From Cognatilysobacter segetis (lineage in GTDB: Bacteria; Pseudomonadota; Gammaproteobacteria; Xanthomonadales; Xanthomonadaceae): a stretch of 33,955 bases of DNA. The DNA is taken from positions 1 to 33,955 of the forward strand of contig NZ_SMRQ01000041.1 of the NCBI RefSeq assembly GCF_004359965.1, written 5' to 3'. A program made the translations under genes and the position numbers. Below are positions 1 through 8,729 of this stretch, piece by piece. The notes under the pieces were generated by a model. The model saw nothing but the letters and a program-made list of their open reading frames with translations, did not search any database and was not told the origin of the DNA. Within the stretch, counting starts at the first letter, position 1; every line of letters begins with the position of its first letter.

Positions 1-1383
<1,383 letters not shown>

Positions 1384-1454
1384 GCGCTGACTGTCCGTCC
1401 TGACTTGAAATGCGGGCCCGACGGCCCGACGTGGGACGGAGAGTTTACGTGCTG

Positions 1455-1486
1455 TTGGAGGGCCGGCGCAGCGCGCTGCCTATACT
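1455..1486 (+). promoter_or_regulatory. probable promoter of the Fe-S carrier gene
   Basis: TATACT at 1481-1486 is a strong -10 hexamer. The best upstream -35 candidate, TTGGAG at 1455-1460, sits 20 bp away, longer than ideal, so the -35 is uncertain. The expected transcript start near 1493 leaves a leader of about 26 nt before the ATG at 1519. Confidence 0.5.
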
Positions 1487-1518
1487 CCACGACCGCAGCA
1501 CGCCGCACCGGAGTCCCC

Positions 1519-1854
1519 ATGGCCGTATCGCTCGCCCCCGCCGCCCTCGAACGCGTCCGACGCTACCTCGTCGAGACGCCCGACGCCCTGGGCCTGCGGT
1601 TCGGCGTCAAGCGCACCGGCTGCTCGGGCTGGCAGTACGTCGCTGACCTCGCCAAGGAAACCGGTCGCGGCGACCGCATCTTCCTGCAGGACGACGTGCG
1701 CATCTACGTCGACGAGGCGAGCCTGCCGGTGGTCGACGGCACCGAGATCGACCTCGTGCGGCAGAAGCTGGGCGAGCAGTTCGTCTTCCGCAACCCGAAC
1801 GTGCGCGCCGAATGCGGCTGCGGCGAGAGCTTCACGACCGACGACCGGGAGTAA
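1519..1854 (+). CDS. HesB/IscA-family A-type Fe-S cluster carrier
   Basis: A 111-residue A-type carrier that binds an Fe-S cluster or iron and passes it to apo-proteins. The three family cysteines are all present: C35 in RTGCSGW, then C99 and C101 in ECGCGESF, giving the C-x63-C-x-C spacing of IscA, ErpA and SufA. The start at 1519 gives the family's usual length. The same frame stays open far upstream, but that upstream part is antisense to asnS and has no IscA-like sequence. The gene stands alone, without iscS, iscU or hscBA nearby, as is common for stand-alone carriers. Whether it is functionally IscA or ErpA cannot be decided from sequence, so no symbol is given. A short G+C stem (GGGCC/GGCCC, 1863-1875) follows the stop and may help end transcription, though it lacks a T-run. 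Confidence 0.92.
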   Translation: MAVSLAPAALERVRRYLVETPDALGLRFGVKRTGCSGWQYVADLAKETGRGDRIFLQDDVRIYVDEASLPVVDGTEIDLVRQKLGEQFVFRNPNVRAECGCGESFTTDDRE

Positions 1855-1906
1855 GCCCGGCGGGGCCGGCGGCCCGCAGCGCCCGGGTCGCGGAAATTCA
1901 CGCGGT

Positions 1907-1935
1907 TTGCACGTAACCCCTTGAGCTGCCATACT
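1907..1935 (+). promoter_or_regulatory. rpsF operon promoter
   Basis: TTGCAC (1907-1912) and CATACT (1930-1935) are separated by exactly 17 bp, matching a housekeeping sigma-70 promoter. Transcription would start near 1942, giving a leader of about 94 nt before rpsF. Confidence 0.7.
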
Positions 1936-1941
1936 TTCCGG

Positions 1942-2035
1942 CTCCGTCGCCATCCGGCCTCGGACCTTGCTCTACTGCCGCTTCACGCAGGGGGCTGACG
2001 GGCGCTCCGGCGCCGCCATCCACAAGGAAACGAAA
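1942..2035 (+). promoter_or_regulatory. rpsF mRNA leader with small hairpin
   Basis: The predicted 94-nt leader holds one obvious hairpin (GGCGC 2001-2005, loop TCCG, GCGCC 2010-2014), followed by the ribosome binding site AAGGA at 2024-2028. Many bacteria repress rpsF translation through an S6:S18-binding leader structure. I can see CCG-containing loops but cannot confirm that motif by eye. Confidence 0.3.
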
Positions 2036-2458
2036 ATGCGTCATTACGAAGTCGTGTTCCTGGTCCATCCGGACCAGAGCGAGCAGGTTCCGGCCATGAT
2101 CGAGCGCTACAAGGCGCTGATCGAAGGCGCCGAGGGCAAGGTGCACCGCCTGGAAGACTGGGGCCGCCGCCAGCTCGCGTACCCGATCCAGAACCTGGTG
2201 AAGGCCCACTACGTGCTCATGAACATCGAGGCCTCGCAGGCCACGATGAATGAGCTGGTCGACAGCTTCCGCTTCAACGACGCCGTGCTCCGCCACCTCG
2301 TGATCAAGCGCGACGGTCCGGACACCGAGCAGTCGCTGATCATGAAGTTCAAGGACGAGAAGGGCGACAAGGGCGAGCGCGGCGAGCGCCGCCGCCGCGA
2401 CGACGAGGGCGATGCCGCTCCCGCCGCCGAAGCCTCCGACAACGCCGAAGCCGCCTAA
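2036..2458 (+). CDS. rpsF: 30S ribosomal protein S6
   Basis: Ribosomal protein bS6 (140 aa), which sits on the platform of the 30S subunit and binds 16S rRNA together with S18. The N-terminus [15 protein letters not shown] and the central [11 protein letters not shown] are typical. From about residue 105 the tail is strongly charged and then acidic/alanine-rich ([23 protein letters not shown]), a low-complexity extension like the glutamate-rich tails that RimK modifies in some bacteria; modification here is only a possibility. ATG at 2036 is chosen because AAGGA lies 7 bp upstream and the family begins at MRHYE. The open frame extending to 1967 is not needed. It is first in the operon with rpsR and rplI. 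Confidence 0.97.
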   Translation: MRHYEVVFLVHPDQSEQVPAMIERYKALIEGAEGKVHRLEDWGRRQLAYPIQNLVKAHYVLMNIEASQATMNELVDSFRFNDAVLRHLVIKRDGPDTEQSLIMKFKDEKGDKGERGERRRRDDEGDAAPAAEASDNAEAA

Positions 2459-2470
2459 GGAATCCGACCC

Positions 2471-2701
2471 ATGTCCAAGTTCTTCCGTCGCCGCAAGTTC
2501 TGCAAGTTCACGGCCGAGGGCGTCAAGGAGATCGATTACAAGGATCTCAACACGCTCCGCCAGTACCTCACCGAGACCGGCAAGATCGTTCCGAGCCGCG
2601 TCACCGGCACCAAGTCGAAGTACCAGCGCCAGCTGGCAACGGCCGTCAAGCGCGCCCGTTACCTGGCCCTGATCCCGTACACCGACAACCACAACGCGTA
2701 A
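2471..2701 (+). CDS. rpsR: 30S ribosomal protein S18
   Basis: Ribosomal protein bS18 (76 aa), the partner of S6 on the 30S platform. The sequence [17 protein letters not shown], the central [19 protein letters not shown] and [18 protein letters not shown] match the family over its full length. It follows rpsF by 12 bp, with AAGGA just after the rpsF stop serving as ribosome binding site, so the two are co-transcribed and probably translationally linked. Confidence 0.98.
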   Translation: MSKFFRRRKFCKFTAEGVKEIDYKDLNTLRQYLTETGKIVPSRVTGTKSKYQRQLATAVKRARYLALIPYTDNHNA

Positions 2702-2728
2702 CGCCTTCCATTCGGACAGCGATCCGCT

Positions 2729-2755
2729 GTGCCGCCCGGCCGCGCCGGACGGCAC
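2729..2755 (+). promoter_or_regulatory. strong hairpin between rpsR and rplI
   Basis: GTGCCG (2729-2734) pairs with CGGCAC (2750-2755), and CCGGC (2736-2740) pairs with GCCGG (2744-2748), with one C/A mismatch and a 3-nt loop. There is no T-run after it, so full termination is unlikely. It may tune rplI relative to rpsF-rpsR through attenuation or RNA processing. Confidence 0.5.
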
Positions 2756-2776
2756 TAACGAATACGGAGCAACACC

Positions 2777-3229
2777 ATGCAGCTGATTCTTCTCCAAAAC
2801 GTCACCAACCTCGGTCGCCTCGGCGACAAGGTCAATGTGAAGCCGGGCTACGGCCGTAACTTCCTGGTGCCGCAGGGCAAGGCCGTGCCGGCCACCGCCG
2901 CGAACCTGGCCGACTTCGAGGCGCGCCGCGCCGAGTTCGAGGCCAAGGCCAAGGCGCAGCTGGACGGCGCCGAGAGCCGTCGCGCCGCCCTCGAGGGCGT
3001 CGAAGTCACCATCACCGCCAACGCGTCGCCGGAAGGCAAGCTGTTCGGCTCGGTGACCCCGCGCGATATCGCCGAGCAGCTGACCAAGCTCGGCCACAAG
3101 GTCGACAAGTCGGAAGTGGTGATGGGCGAAGGCCCGTTCCGCCGCGCTGGCGAGTACGAAGTCATCGTGCGCATGCACGCGGACGTCGAGCAGCCGGTGA
3201 AGGTGATCGTGATCGGCGAAGCCGCCTGA
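2777..3229 (+). CDS. rplI: 50S ribosomal protein L9
   Basis: Ribosomal protein bL9 (150 aa), an elongated two-domain protein on the large subunit. The N-terminal domain ([30 protein letters not shown] in outline, with the conserved GYxRNfL segment near residue 28) is followed by a helical linker and a C-terminal domain with [11 protein letters not shown]. Length equals the usual 148-150 aa. A binding site GGAGC precedes the ATG. It is last in the operon and is followed by a strong terminator. Confidence 0.98.
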   Translation: MQLILLQNVTNLGRLGDKVNVKPGYGRNFLVPQGKAVPATAANLADFEARRAEFEAKAKAQLDGAESRRAALEGVEVTITANASPEGKLFGSVTPRDIAEQLTKLGHKVDKSEVVMGEGPFRRAGEYEVIVRMHADVEQPVKVIVIGEAA

Positions 3230-3251
3230 TCCACGCATCCTTGCGGTAGCA

Positions 3252-3283
3252 GAAGGGCGCCTCCGGGCGCCCTTCGTCGTTTC
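3252..3283 (+). terminator. Rho-independent terminator of the rpsF operon
   Basis: Perfect 9-bp stem GAAGGGCGC (3252-3260) / GCGCCCTTC (3267-3275) with a 6-nt loop, 22 bp after the rplI stop. The tail (GTCGTTTC) has only a short T-run. Confidence 0.75.
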
Positions 3284-3584
3284 GGAGCATCGGCAGGGTC
3301 GTCGTTCCCGGTCCCGTCGGTGTCCACCGCGGATCGGGCCGCAGCGAGCTTCCGGGCGGATACCCGCCCGGGCTTCACGCCTCTCGTCCCGGGACCTCCA
3401 CGGGCGCACTCGCTGGCAAACCCGGAGTAGCACGTTCGCAGCCGGCGAGACCCGCGCATGCGACAACACGCGCGACTTATCCCGACTTACCCACAGACTT
3501 ATCTGCAACGGATGCAGGGTCGCGCTGGCTAGGATGCCGCCTGGATCGAGAGGTCGCGAACGCGGCCCGAAGGCAGTCACACCG
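3284..3584. other. non-coding gap upstream of dnaB
   Basis: About 300 bp without a credible gene. The first two thirds are G+C-rich with no pattern I can assign. The last third holds the tandem GACTTAYC repeats (listed separately) and the probable dnaB leader. Open frames across the gap are antisense shadows of rplI or extensions of neighbours. Confidence 0.6.
3474..3507 (+). repeat. three tandem GACTTAYC repeats with DnaA-box-like nonamers
   Basis: GACTTATCC (3474), GACTTACCC (3484) and GACTTATCT (3496) form direct repeats 10 and 12 bp apart, about one helical turn each. Each contains a nonamer resembling the DnaA box TTATCCACA: TTATCCCGA (3477-3485), TTACCCACA (3487-3495, one mismatch) and TTATCTGCA (3499-3507). 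They lie 78 bp before dnaB. Protein binding is inferred, not shown. Confidence 0.55.
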
Positions 3585-4997
3585 ATGAGCGCACGCGCCG
3601 GTTTCCGTAACGAAAAACGCTTCGAGACGCGCAGCGAGCAGCGCATCGACCAGTTGCGCGTGCCGCCGCAGTCCGTGGAGGCCGAGCAGGCGGTGCTGGG
3701 CGGGCTGATGCTGGCGCCGGACGCCTACGACCGCGTTTCCGACATGGTCAGCGATTCGGACTTCTACCGTCGCGACCACCAGCTGATCTTCCGCGCGATC
3801 CGCGAGCTCGCCGAGAAGAACCGCCCGTTCGACGCGGTGACGCTCGGCGAGTGGTTCGAGTCGATGGGCCAGTCCGAACTGGTGGCCGGCGGCGCGTACC
3901 TGATCGAACTCGCGAGCACGACGCCGTCGGCGGCCAACATCGCCGCGTACGCCGAGATCGTTCGCGACAAGGCGATCCTGCGGCAGCTGATCGAGGTCGG
4001 CACCGACATCGTCAACAACGGCTTCCAGCCCGACGGCCGCGAAAGCGCCGAAGTGCTGGAGGAGGCCGAGCGCGAGGTGCTGGCCATCTCGCAGGCCCAT
4101 CGCTCCGGGCGCACGGACTTCACGCCCGTCACGAAGGCGCTGTCGGAGGCCTTCGACGAGCTGCAGACGCGCTACGCGAACGGCAGCGGCGTCACCGGCC
4201 TGCCGACCGGCTACGTCGAGTTCGACGAAATGACCGCCGGCCTTCAGAAGACCGACCTCGTGATCCTTGCCGCGCGCCCCGCGATGGGCAAGACCACGCT
4301 CGCGCTCAACATGGCCGAGTACGCCGCGTTCAAGAGCCGCCAGCCGGTCGCGGTGTTCTCGATGGAAATGTCGGCCTCGCAGCTCGCGATGCGCCTGATC
4401 TCGTCGGTCGGCCGCGTCAATGCGCAGCGCCTGCGCACCGGCCAGCTCGAGGACGAGGACTGGAGCCGCGTCACCGGCGCGATCCGCCAGCTGCGCGAGG
4501 CGAAGATCTTCATCGACGACGAGCCGGGCATGTCGCCGGCGAAGCTGGCGTCGAAGTGCCGTCGCCTCAAGCGTGAGCACGGGCTCGGCCTGATCGTGAT
4601 CGACTACCTGCAGCTGATGAGCGTGCCGGGCAACAACGAGAACCGCGCGACGGAGATTTCGGAAATCTCGCGCTCGCTCAAGGGCCTCGCGAAGGAACTG
4701 GCGGTGCCGGTGATCGCGCTGTCGCAGCTCAACCGCTCGCTGGAAACACGTACCGACAAGCGCCCCGTGATGGCCGACCTGCGCGAATCGGGCGCCATCG
4801 AGCAGGACGCCGACATGATCGTCTTCATCTACCGCGACGATTACTACAACAAGGAAAATTCGCCGGACAAGGGCCTGGCCGAAGTCATCATCGGCAAGCA
4901 GCGAAGCGGCCCCACGGGCTCGTTCAAGCTCAAGTTCTTCGGCGAATACACGCGTTTCGACAACCTGTCGCACGATTCGATCGGTTCGTTCGAGTAG
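3585..4997 (+). CDS. dnaB: replicative DNA helicase DnaB
   Basis: Hexameric 5'-3' helicase that unwinds DNA at the replication fork and recruits primase (470 aa from this start). The N-terminal domain begins near VPPQSVEAEQAVLGGLML. The RecA-like C-terminal domain carries Walker A at ARPAMGKTTLA (about residue 230-240), Walker B at LIVIDYLQLM, and the conserved KQRSGPTG near the end. Start choice: ATG at 3585 (MSARAGFRNEKRFE) with GAAGG 11 bp upstream. An in-frame ATG at 3534 would add 17 residues with poor family resemblance. It follows the ribosomal operon, a common gammaproteobacterial order, but is separated from it by a terminator, so it probably has its own promoter near the tandem repeats. 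Identification secure; start moderately sure. Confidence 0.96.
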   Translation: MSARAGFRNEKRFETRSEQRIDQLRVPPQSVEAEQAVLGGLMLAPDAYDRVSDMVSDSDFYRRDHQLIFRAIRELAEKNRPFDAVTLGEWFESMGQSELVAGGAYLIELASTTPSAANIAAYAEIVRDKAILRQLIEVGTDIVNNGFQPDGRESAEVLEEAEREVLAISQAHRSGRTDFTPVTKALSEAFDELQTRYANGSGVTGLPTGYVEFDEMTAGLQKTDLVILAARPAMGKTTLALNMAEYAAFKSRQPVAVFSMEMSASQLAMRLISSVGRVNAQRLRTGQLEDEDWSRVTGAIRQLREAKIFIDDEPGMSPAKLASKCRRLKREHGLGLIVIDYLQLMSVPGNNENRATEISEISRSLKGLAKELAVPVIALSQLNRSLETRTDKRPVMADLRESGAIEQDADMIVFIYRDDYYNKENSPDKGLAEVIIGKQRSGPTGSFKLKFFGEYTRFDNLSHDSIGSFE

Positions 4998-5027
4998 CCC
5001 GCGGGCGCGCGGTGGCGTGAGCCGTCC

Positions 5028-5045
5028 GCTGGCTTAATGACCAGC
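5028..5045 (+). terminator. weak hairpin after dnaB
   Basis: GCTGG (5028-5032) and CCAGC (5041-5045) flank an 8-nt loop. It lies 30 bp after the dnaB stop without a T-run, so a terminator role is only possible. Confidence 0.25.
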
Positions 5046-5088
5046 CGCCGGCGGCGGGCGATTCACAGCGACTGCGACGCGGCCCGCC

Positions 5089-5094
5089 TAGCCT
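5089..5094 (+). promoter_or_regulatory. -10 element for leaderless KTSC mRNA
   Basis: TAGCCT ends 6 bp before the GTG at 5101, so transcription would begin at the start codon. No -35 match at 16-18 bp and no Shine-Dalgarno sequence are seen. Confidence 0.45.
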
Positions 5095-5100
5095 GCGGCC

Positions 5101-5313
5101 GTGGAACGCATCGCACTCGACTCCGAAGCCCTAGCCAGCGTCGGCTACGACGCCGGCCGCCACGTGCTGGAAGTGGAATTCACCAGCGGCCGCGTCTACC
5201 AGTACTTCGACGTGCCGCGGCACGAGGTCGAGCGCATGCTGCGCGCAGAATCGCGGGGCGCGTATTTCAGCGAGCGCGTGCGCGACCGCTACCGGTTCGA
5301 ACAGGTGCACTGA
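5101..5313 (+). CDS. KTSC-domain small protein
   Basis: A 70-residue protein consisting of one KTSC domain, a short alpha/beta unit found alone or attached to other proteins such as some lysyl-tRNA synthetases. Its function is not established. The recognisable pattern is SVGYDAGRHVLEVEFTSGRVYQYFDVP, then an amphipathic helix HEVERMLRAES, then GAYFSERVRDRYRF. The variable lead residues of the KTSC signature are here ALAS. GTG at 5101 is the only start that fits the domain. There is no ribosome binding site, but a -10-like hexamer sits exactly one initiation distance upstream. It lies between dnaB and alr on the same strand, 37 bp before alr. Confidence 0.82.
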   Translation: MERIALDSEALASVGYDAGRHVLEVEFTSGRVYQYFDVPRHEVERMLRAESRGAYFSERVRDRYRFEQVH

Positions 5314-5338
5314 CGTCGCGGCCCGCGGGCCCGGCCGC

Positions 5339-5344
5339 TAGACT
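5339..5344 (+). promoter_or_regulatory. -10 element for leaderless alr mRNA
   Basis: TAGACT ends 6 bp before the ATG at 5351, with no Shine-Dalgarno sequence in between. No good -35 is visible. Confidence 0.45.
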
Positions 5345-5350
5345 GGCGGC

Positions 5351-6445
5351 ATGGCACGTCCCACTTCCGCGACCATCCACGTCGACGCGTTGCGCCACAA
5401 CCTCGGGCAGGTGCGCGCACGCGCGCCGCGCAGTCGGGTGATGGCGGTGGTGAAGGCCGACGGCTACGGCCACGGCCTGGAGCGCGTCGCCCGCGCGCTG
5501 GCTGGCGCCGACGCGTTCGGCGTCGCCGCCCTGTCCGACGCGGAACGACTGCGGGCCGCCGGCATTTCGCAGCCGATCCTGCTGCTCTCCGGCTTCGACG
5601 AGCCCGCCGACATCGAGCGGTTGCGCTCGCTGCACGTCTGGACGGCGATCCACCACGTGTCGCAGTTGGAAATGCTGGAGCAGGCGCCGGGCGGCGAGCC
5701 CCTCGACTGCTGGCTCAAGCTCGACAGCGGCATGCACCGGCTCGGGTTCGCGCCCGATGCGTTCCGGGCCGCGCATGCGCGCCTGGCGGCGATGCGCGGC
5801 GGCACCGTGGGCCGCATCGTGCTGATGAACCATTTCGCCAGCTCGGACGAGTTCGCGGACAGCCCCTCGCACGGCGCGCAGACCCGCGAGCAGCTCGACG
5901 TGTTCCGCGCCGTCACCGCGGGGCTCGAAGGCGATCGGTCGCTGGCCAACTCCGCCGCCGTGCTGGGCTGGCCCGAAGCGCACGACGACTGGGTGCGGCC
6001 GGGCGGCGCGCTGTATGGCATCTCGGTGGTCGACGGACGCAGCGGCGCCGACTTCGGCCTGCGTCCGGCAATGACGCTGTCGACCCGCCTCATCGCAGTC
6101 AACCGTGTCTGCAAGGGCGGCCGCATCGGTTATGCCGGCACGTGGGAATGCCCGGAGGACATGGACATTGGCGTCGCAGCGATCGGCTACGGCGACGGCT
6201 ACCCGCGTGCCGCGCCGGCGGGAACGCCGGTGCTGGTCGGCGGCCAACTCACGCAGGTCATCGGTCGGGTGTCGATGGACCTGATGACCGTCGACCTGCG
6301 CGGCGTGCCAGGCGCGCGCGTCGGCGACCCGGTCACGCTGTGGGGGCCCGAGCTGCCGGTCGAGACGATCGCCGATCGCGCGGGCACCATCGGCTACGAG
6401 CTGACCTGCTCGATCACGCGCCGCGTCCGCTTCATCGAGCGCTGA
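5351..6445 (+). CDS. alr: alanine racemase
   Basis: PLP-dependent enzyme that interconverts L- and D-alanine and so supplies D-alanine for peptidoglycan (364 aa, normal length). The PLP-binding lysine is K35 in VVKADGYGHG. The catalytic tyrosine region AIGYGDGYPR and the segment GRVSMDLMTVDL mark the C-terminal domain. There is no signal peptide, as expected for a cytoplasmic enzyme. ATG at 5351 has no ribosome binding site and fits a leaderless start. The photolyase gene begins 3 bp after its stop, so the two are probably co-transcribed despite unrelated roles. Confidence 0.96.
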   Translation: MARPTSATIHVDALRHNLGQVRARAPRSRVMAVVKADGYGHGLERVARALAGADAFGVAALSDAERLRAAGISQPILLLSGFDEPADIERLRSLHVWTAIHHVSQLEMLEQAPGGEPLDCWLKLDSGMHRLGFAPDAFRAAHARLAAMRGGTVGRIVLMNHFASSDEFADSPSHGAQTREQLDVFRAVTAGLEGDRSLANSAAVLGWPEAHDDWVRPGGALYGISVVDGRSGADFGLRPAMTLSTRLIAVNRVCKGGRIGYAGTWECPEDMDIGVAAIGYGDGYPRAAPAGTPVLVGGQLTQVIGRVSMDLMTVDLRGVPGARVGDPVTLWGPELPVETIADRAGTIGYELTCSITRRVRFIER

Positions 6446-6448
6446 GCG

Positions 6449-7894
6449 ATGGCGACGGCGCTCGTCTGGTTCCGCAACGACCTGCGCCTCGACGACAACC
6501 CGGCGCTCGAGGCGGCGCTCGACGCCGGCTTCGACATCGTCCCCGTCTACGTGCACGACCCGGAAGGCGAGGGCGAGGCGGCCGGGGGCGCCGCGTCGCG
6601 CGCGTGGCGCGCAGGCTCGCTGGCCGCGCTCGATGCCGAACTTCGCGCGCGCGGCAATGCATTGCGGCTGTTCGTCGGCCACGCGGGCGCGACGCTCGCG
6701 GGCGTGGCGGCCGCCACGGGCGCGACATCGGTGTTCTGGAACCGCCGCTACGAGCCGGGCGTCGAATCGCGCGACGCGGGCGTCAAGCGCCAGCTGCGCG
6801 AGGACGGCCTCGACGCCCAGAGCTTCAACGGCGCGACACTGTTCGAGCCCTGGGCACTCAAGACCGCCGCGGGCGGCCCGTACCGCGTGTTCACGCCGTA
6901 CTACCGCGCGGCTCTTTCGCGCTGGGCGCCCAGCGCGTGCCGGGATGCCCCCGACCGCATCCCGGCCTGCGAGGACGGGCCGGAAGGCGTGTCGATCGAG
7001 CACCTGCACCTCACGCCGGCGAACGACTGGGACGCGACGTTCTGGTCGCATTGGACGCCGGGCGAGGCGGGCGCACGGGAGGCGCTCGAGGCCTTCGTCG
7101 ACGGCGCGTTGCACGATTACGCGTCGGGACGCGACCGACCCGACCGCGTCGGCACGTCGCGACTCTCTCCGCACCTGCATTTCGGCGAGATCGCGGTGTG
7201 GCGCGTCGTGCATGCGGTCGAGCGGCAGCGCGGTCGCATTCCGGACGCGCAGCTCGACGCGTTCCTGCGGCAGCTGGTGTGGCGGGACTTCGCTGCACAG
7301 CTGCTGCACCACTTCCCGCGCACGGTCGACCGCGACCTCGACGCGCGCTTTCAGGGCTTCGACTGGGCCCGACCCACGAAGGCGCTGCTTGCTCGATGGC
7401 AGCGGGGCCGCACGGGCGTGCCGATCGTGGACGCCGGCATGCGCGAGCTGTGGACGACCGGCTGGATGCACAACCGCGTGCGGATGATCGTCGCGAGCTA
7501 CCTCTGCAAGCACATGCGCATGCACTGGCGTCACGGCGCGGCCTGGTTCCGTGAAACGCTCGTCGACGCTGACCTCGCCAACAACGTGATGGGCTGGCAA
7601 TGGGTGGCGGGCACCGGTGCGGACGCAGCGCCGTACTTCCGCATCTTCAATCCGGTCACGCAGGCCGAGCGGTTCGATCCGCAGGGTGCGTACGTCGCGC
7701 AGTGGTTGCCCGAACTTGCCGGCCTCCCGTTGCCGTTGCGGCATTCGCCCTGGCGCGATCCCGCCGCGCTCGCACGCGTGGCGCGCGACTATCCGCGCAG
7801 CCCGCTCGTGGACCTAGCGCAGGGTCGCGATGCGGCGCTGCTCGCGTACCGCCAGATGCGTGCGGCTGCGCAGGAACGCGACGAAGGTCGCTGA
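6449..7894 (+). CDS. phrB: deoxyribodipyrimidine photolyase (class I CPD type)
   Basis: Flavoprotein that uses blue or near-UV light to split cyclobutane pyrimidine dimers (481 aa). The N-terminal Rossmann domain starts TALVWFRNDLRLDDNPAL, the usual antenna-domain opening. FAD-binding elements include GTSRLSPHLHFGEI, the NRVRMIVASYLCKHM helix, and DADLANNVMGWQWVAGTG followed by PYFRIFNP. These are typical of class I CPD photolyases rather than the iron-sulfur (6-4) group. Which antenna cofactor binds cannot be read by eye. It starts 3 bp after alr. A perfect 8-bp inverted repeat follows its stop. Confidence 0.94.
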   Translation: MATALVWFRNDLRLDDNPALEAALDAGFDIVPVYVHDPEGEGEAAGGAASRAWRAGSLAALDAELRARGNALRLFVGHAGATLAGVAAATGATSVFWNRRYEPGVESRDAGVKRQLREDGLDAQSFNGATLFEPWALKTAAGGPYRVFTPYYRAALSRWAPSACRDAPDRIPACEDGPEGVSIEHLHLTPANDWDATFWSHWTPGEAGAREALEAFVDGALHDYASGRDRPDRVGTSRLSPHLHFGEIAVWRVVHAVERQRGRIPDAQLDAFLRQLVWRDFAAQLLHHFPRTVDRDLDARFQGFDWARPTKALLARWQRGRTGVPIVDAGMRELWTTGWMHNRVRMIVASYLCKHMRMHWRHGAAWFRETLVDADLANNVMGWQWVAGTGADAAPYFRIFNPVTQAERFDPQGAYVAQWLPELAGLPLPLRHSPWRDPAALARVARDYPRSPLVDLAQGRDAALLAYRQMRAAAQERDEGR

Positions 7895-7898
7895 CAGC

Positions 7899-7918
7899 TG
7901 AACGGGAGGGCCCGTTCA
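7899..7918 (+). terminator. inverted repeat after photolyase gene
   Basis: Perfect 8-bp stem TGAACGGG / CCCGTTCA with loop AGGG, 4 bp after the phrB stop. There is no T-run, so it could be a weak terminator, a 3'-end stabiliser or an operator for the next gene. Confidence 0.45.
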
Positions 7919-7938
7919 TCACCCCTCGGCGACACGGC

Positions 7939-7968
7939 CGCTTCTAGCGTGGCGACGCCTTAGAAGCG
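7939..7968 (+). promoter_or_regulatory. long hairpin just before the YiaD-like lipoprotein gene
   Basis: CGCTTCTA (7939-7946) pairs with TAGAAGCG (7961-7968), and inside it GCGT (7947-7950) pairs with ACGC (7955-7958) around loop GGCG, with a 2-nt CT bulge. The base of the stem touches the ribosome binding site GAGGG at 7968-7972. Confidence 0.55.
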
Positions 7969-7980
7969 AGGGTCCCCGAT

Positions 7981-8661
7981 ATGAAGATCCAGTCAATCGT
8001 TCTCGCCGCCGCCGTGCTCGGCGCCATGCTGGCCGGCTGCGCCACGAATCCGAATTCCTACTCCACCAATCCCGACACGCGCGACCGCACGCGCAATGGC
8101 GCGCTGATCGGTGCGGCCGTCGGCGCCGTCGCCGGCGTTCTCACCGGTGACGACGCGGTCGAGCGTCGCCAGCGTGCGCTGGTCGGCGCGGGCGTCGGCG
8201 CACTCGCCGGCGGCGCGATCGGCAACTACCAGGACAAGCAGGAAGCCGCGCTCCGCGACCGCCTGCAGGGCACCGGCGTGGACGTGGTCCGCCAGGGTGA
8301 CAACATCGTCCTGAGCATGCCGGACGCCATCAGCTTCACCACCAACAGCGCGACGCTGCAGCCGCAGTTCCGCCCGGTGCTGGACAACCTGGCGTCGACG
8401 CTCAACCAGTACAACCAGACCGTCATCAACGTGGCTGGCCACACCGACCAGCGCGGTGACGCGAACTACAACCTCAACCTGTCGCAGCAGCGTGCGGAGT
8501 CGGTCGCCGGCTACCTCAACGGGCGTGGCGTGACGCGCGACCGCATGGTCGTCGTCGGCAAGGGCGAGACCCAGCTGCTGTGCACCCAGAACACCGAGTC
8601 GTGCTGGTCGCGCAACCGCCGCGTCGAGATCACGCTGGTGCCGCTGCGCGCGCAGGGCTGA
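7981..8661 (+). CDS. yiaD: YiaD-like OmpA-family lipoprotein
   Basis: Outer-membrane lipoprotein of 226 aa. A lipoprotein signal peptide ends in the lipobox LAGC with C20 as the lipidated residue. Next comes a glycine-zipper segment (GALIGAAVGAVAGV and VGAGVGALAGGAIGNY, about residues 40-80). The C-terminal OmpA domain (about 105-220) binds peptidoglycan, with GHTDQRGDANYNLNLSQQRAESV and NRRVEITL. The arrangement and many residues (YQDKQEAALRDRLQGTGV) closely match E. coli YiaD, a multicopy suppressor linked to outer-membrane assembly. The cysteine pair LLCTQNTESCW near the end may form a disulfide. It is monocistronic, with a hairpin-bearing leader and a strong terminator. Family sure; the symbol is by similarity only. 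Confidence 0.88.
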   Translation: MKIQSIVLAAAVLGAMLAGCATNPNSYSTNPDTRDRTRNGALIGAAVGAVAGVLTGDDAVERRQRALVGAGVGALAGGAIGNYQDKQEAALRDRLQGTGVDVVRQGDNIVLSMPDAISFTTNSATLQPQFRPVLDNLASTLNQYNQTVINVAGHTDQRGDANYNLNLSQQRAESVAGYLNGRGVTRDRMVVVGKGETQLLCTQNTESCWSRNRRVEITLVPLRAQG

Positions 8662-8690
8662 TCCGGCCGAAACGCAATGCAGTGACGACG

Positions 8691-8721
8691 ACGGGGCGCC
8701 CCATGGCGCCCCGTTTTCTTT
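8691..8721 (+). terminator. Rho-independent terminator of the lipoprotein gene
   Basis: Perfect 10-bp stem ACGGGGCGCC (8691-8700) / GGCGCCCCGT (8705-8714) with loop CCAT, followed by TTTTCTTT. It may also serve the convergent MgtC-like gene. Confidence 0.88.
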
Positions 8722-8729
8722 GCGGAGGC

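Noticed and set aside
3474-3507. Chromosomal or plasmid replication origin at the DnaA-like repeats
   Set aside because: No A+T-rich unwinding region and no dnaA, dnaN, parAB or rep gene nearby; a regulatory role for dnaB is simpler.
5267-7744. 825-codon minus-strand open frame opposite alr and phrB
   Set aside because: Shadow frame with low-complexity composition; both genes on the plus strand are certain.
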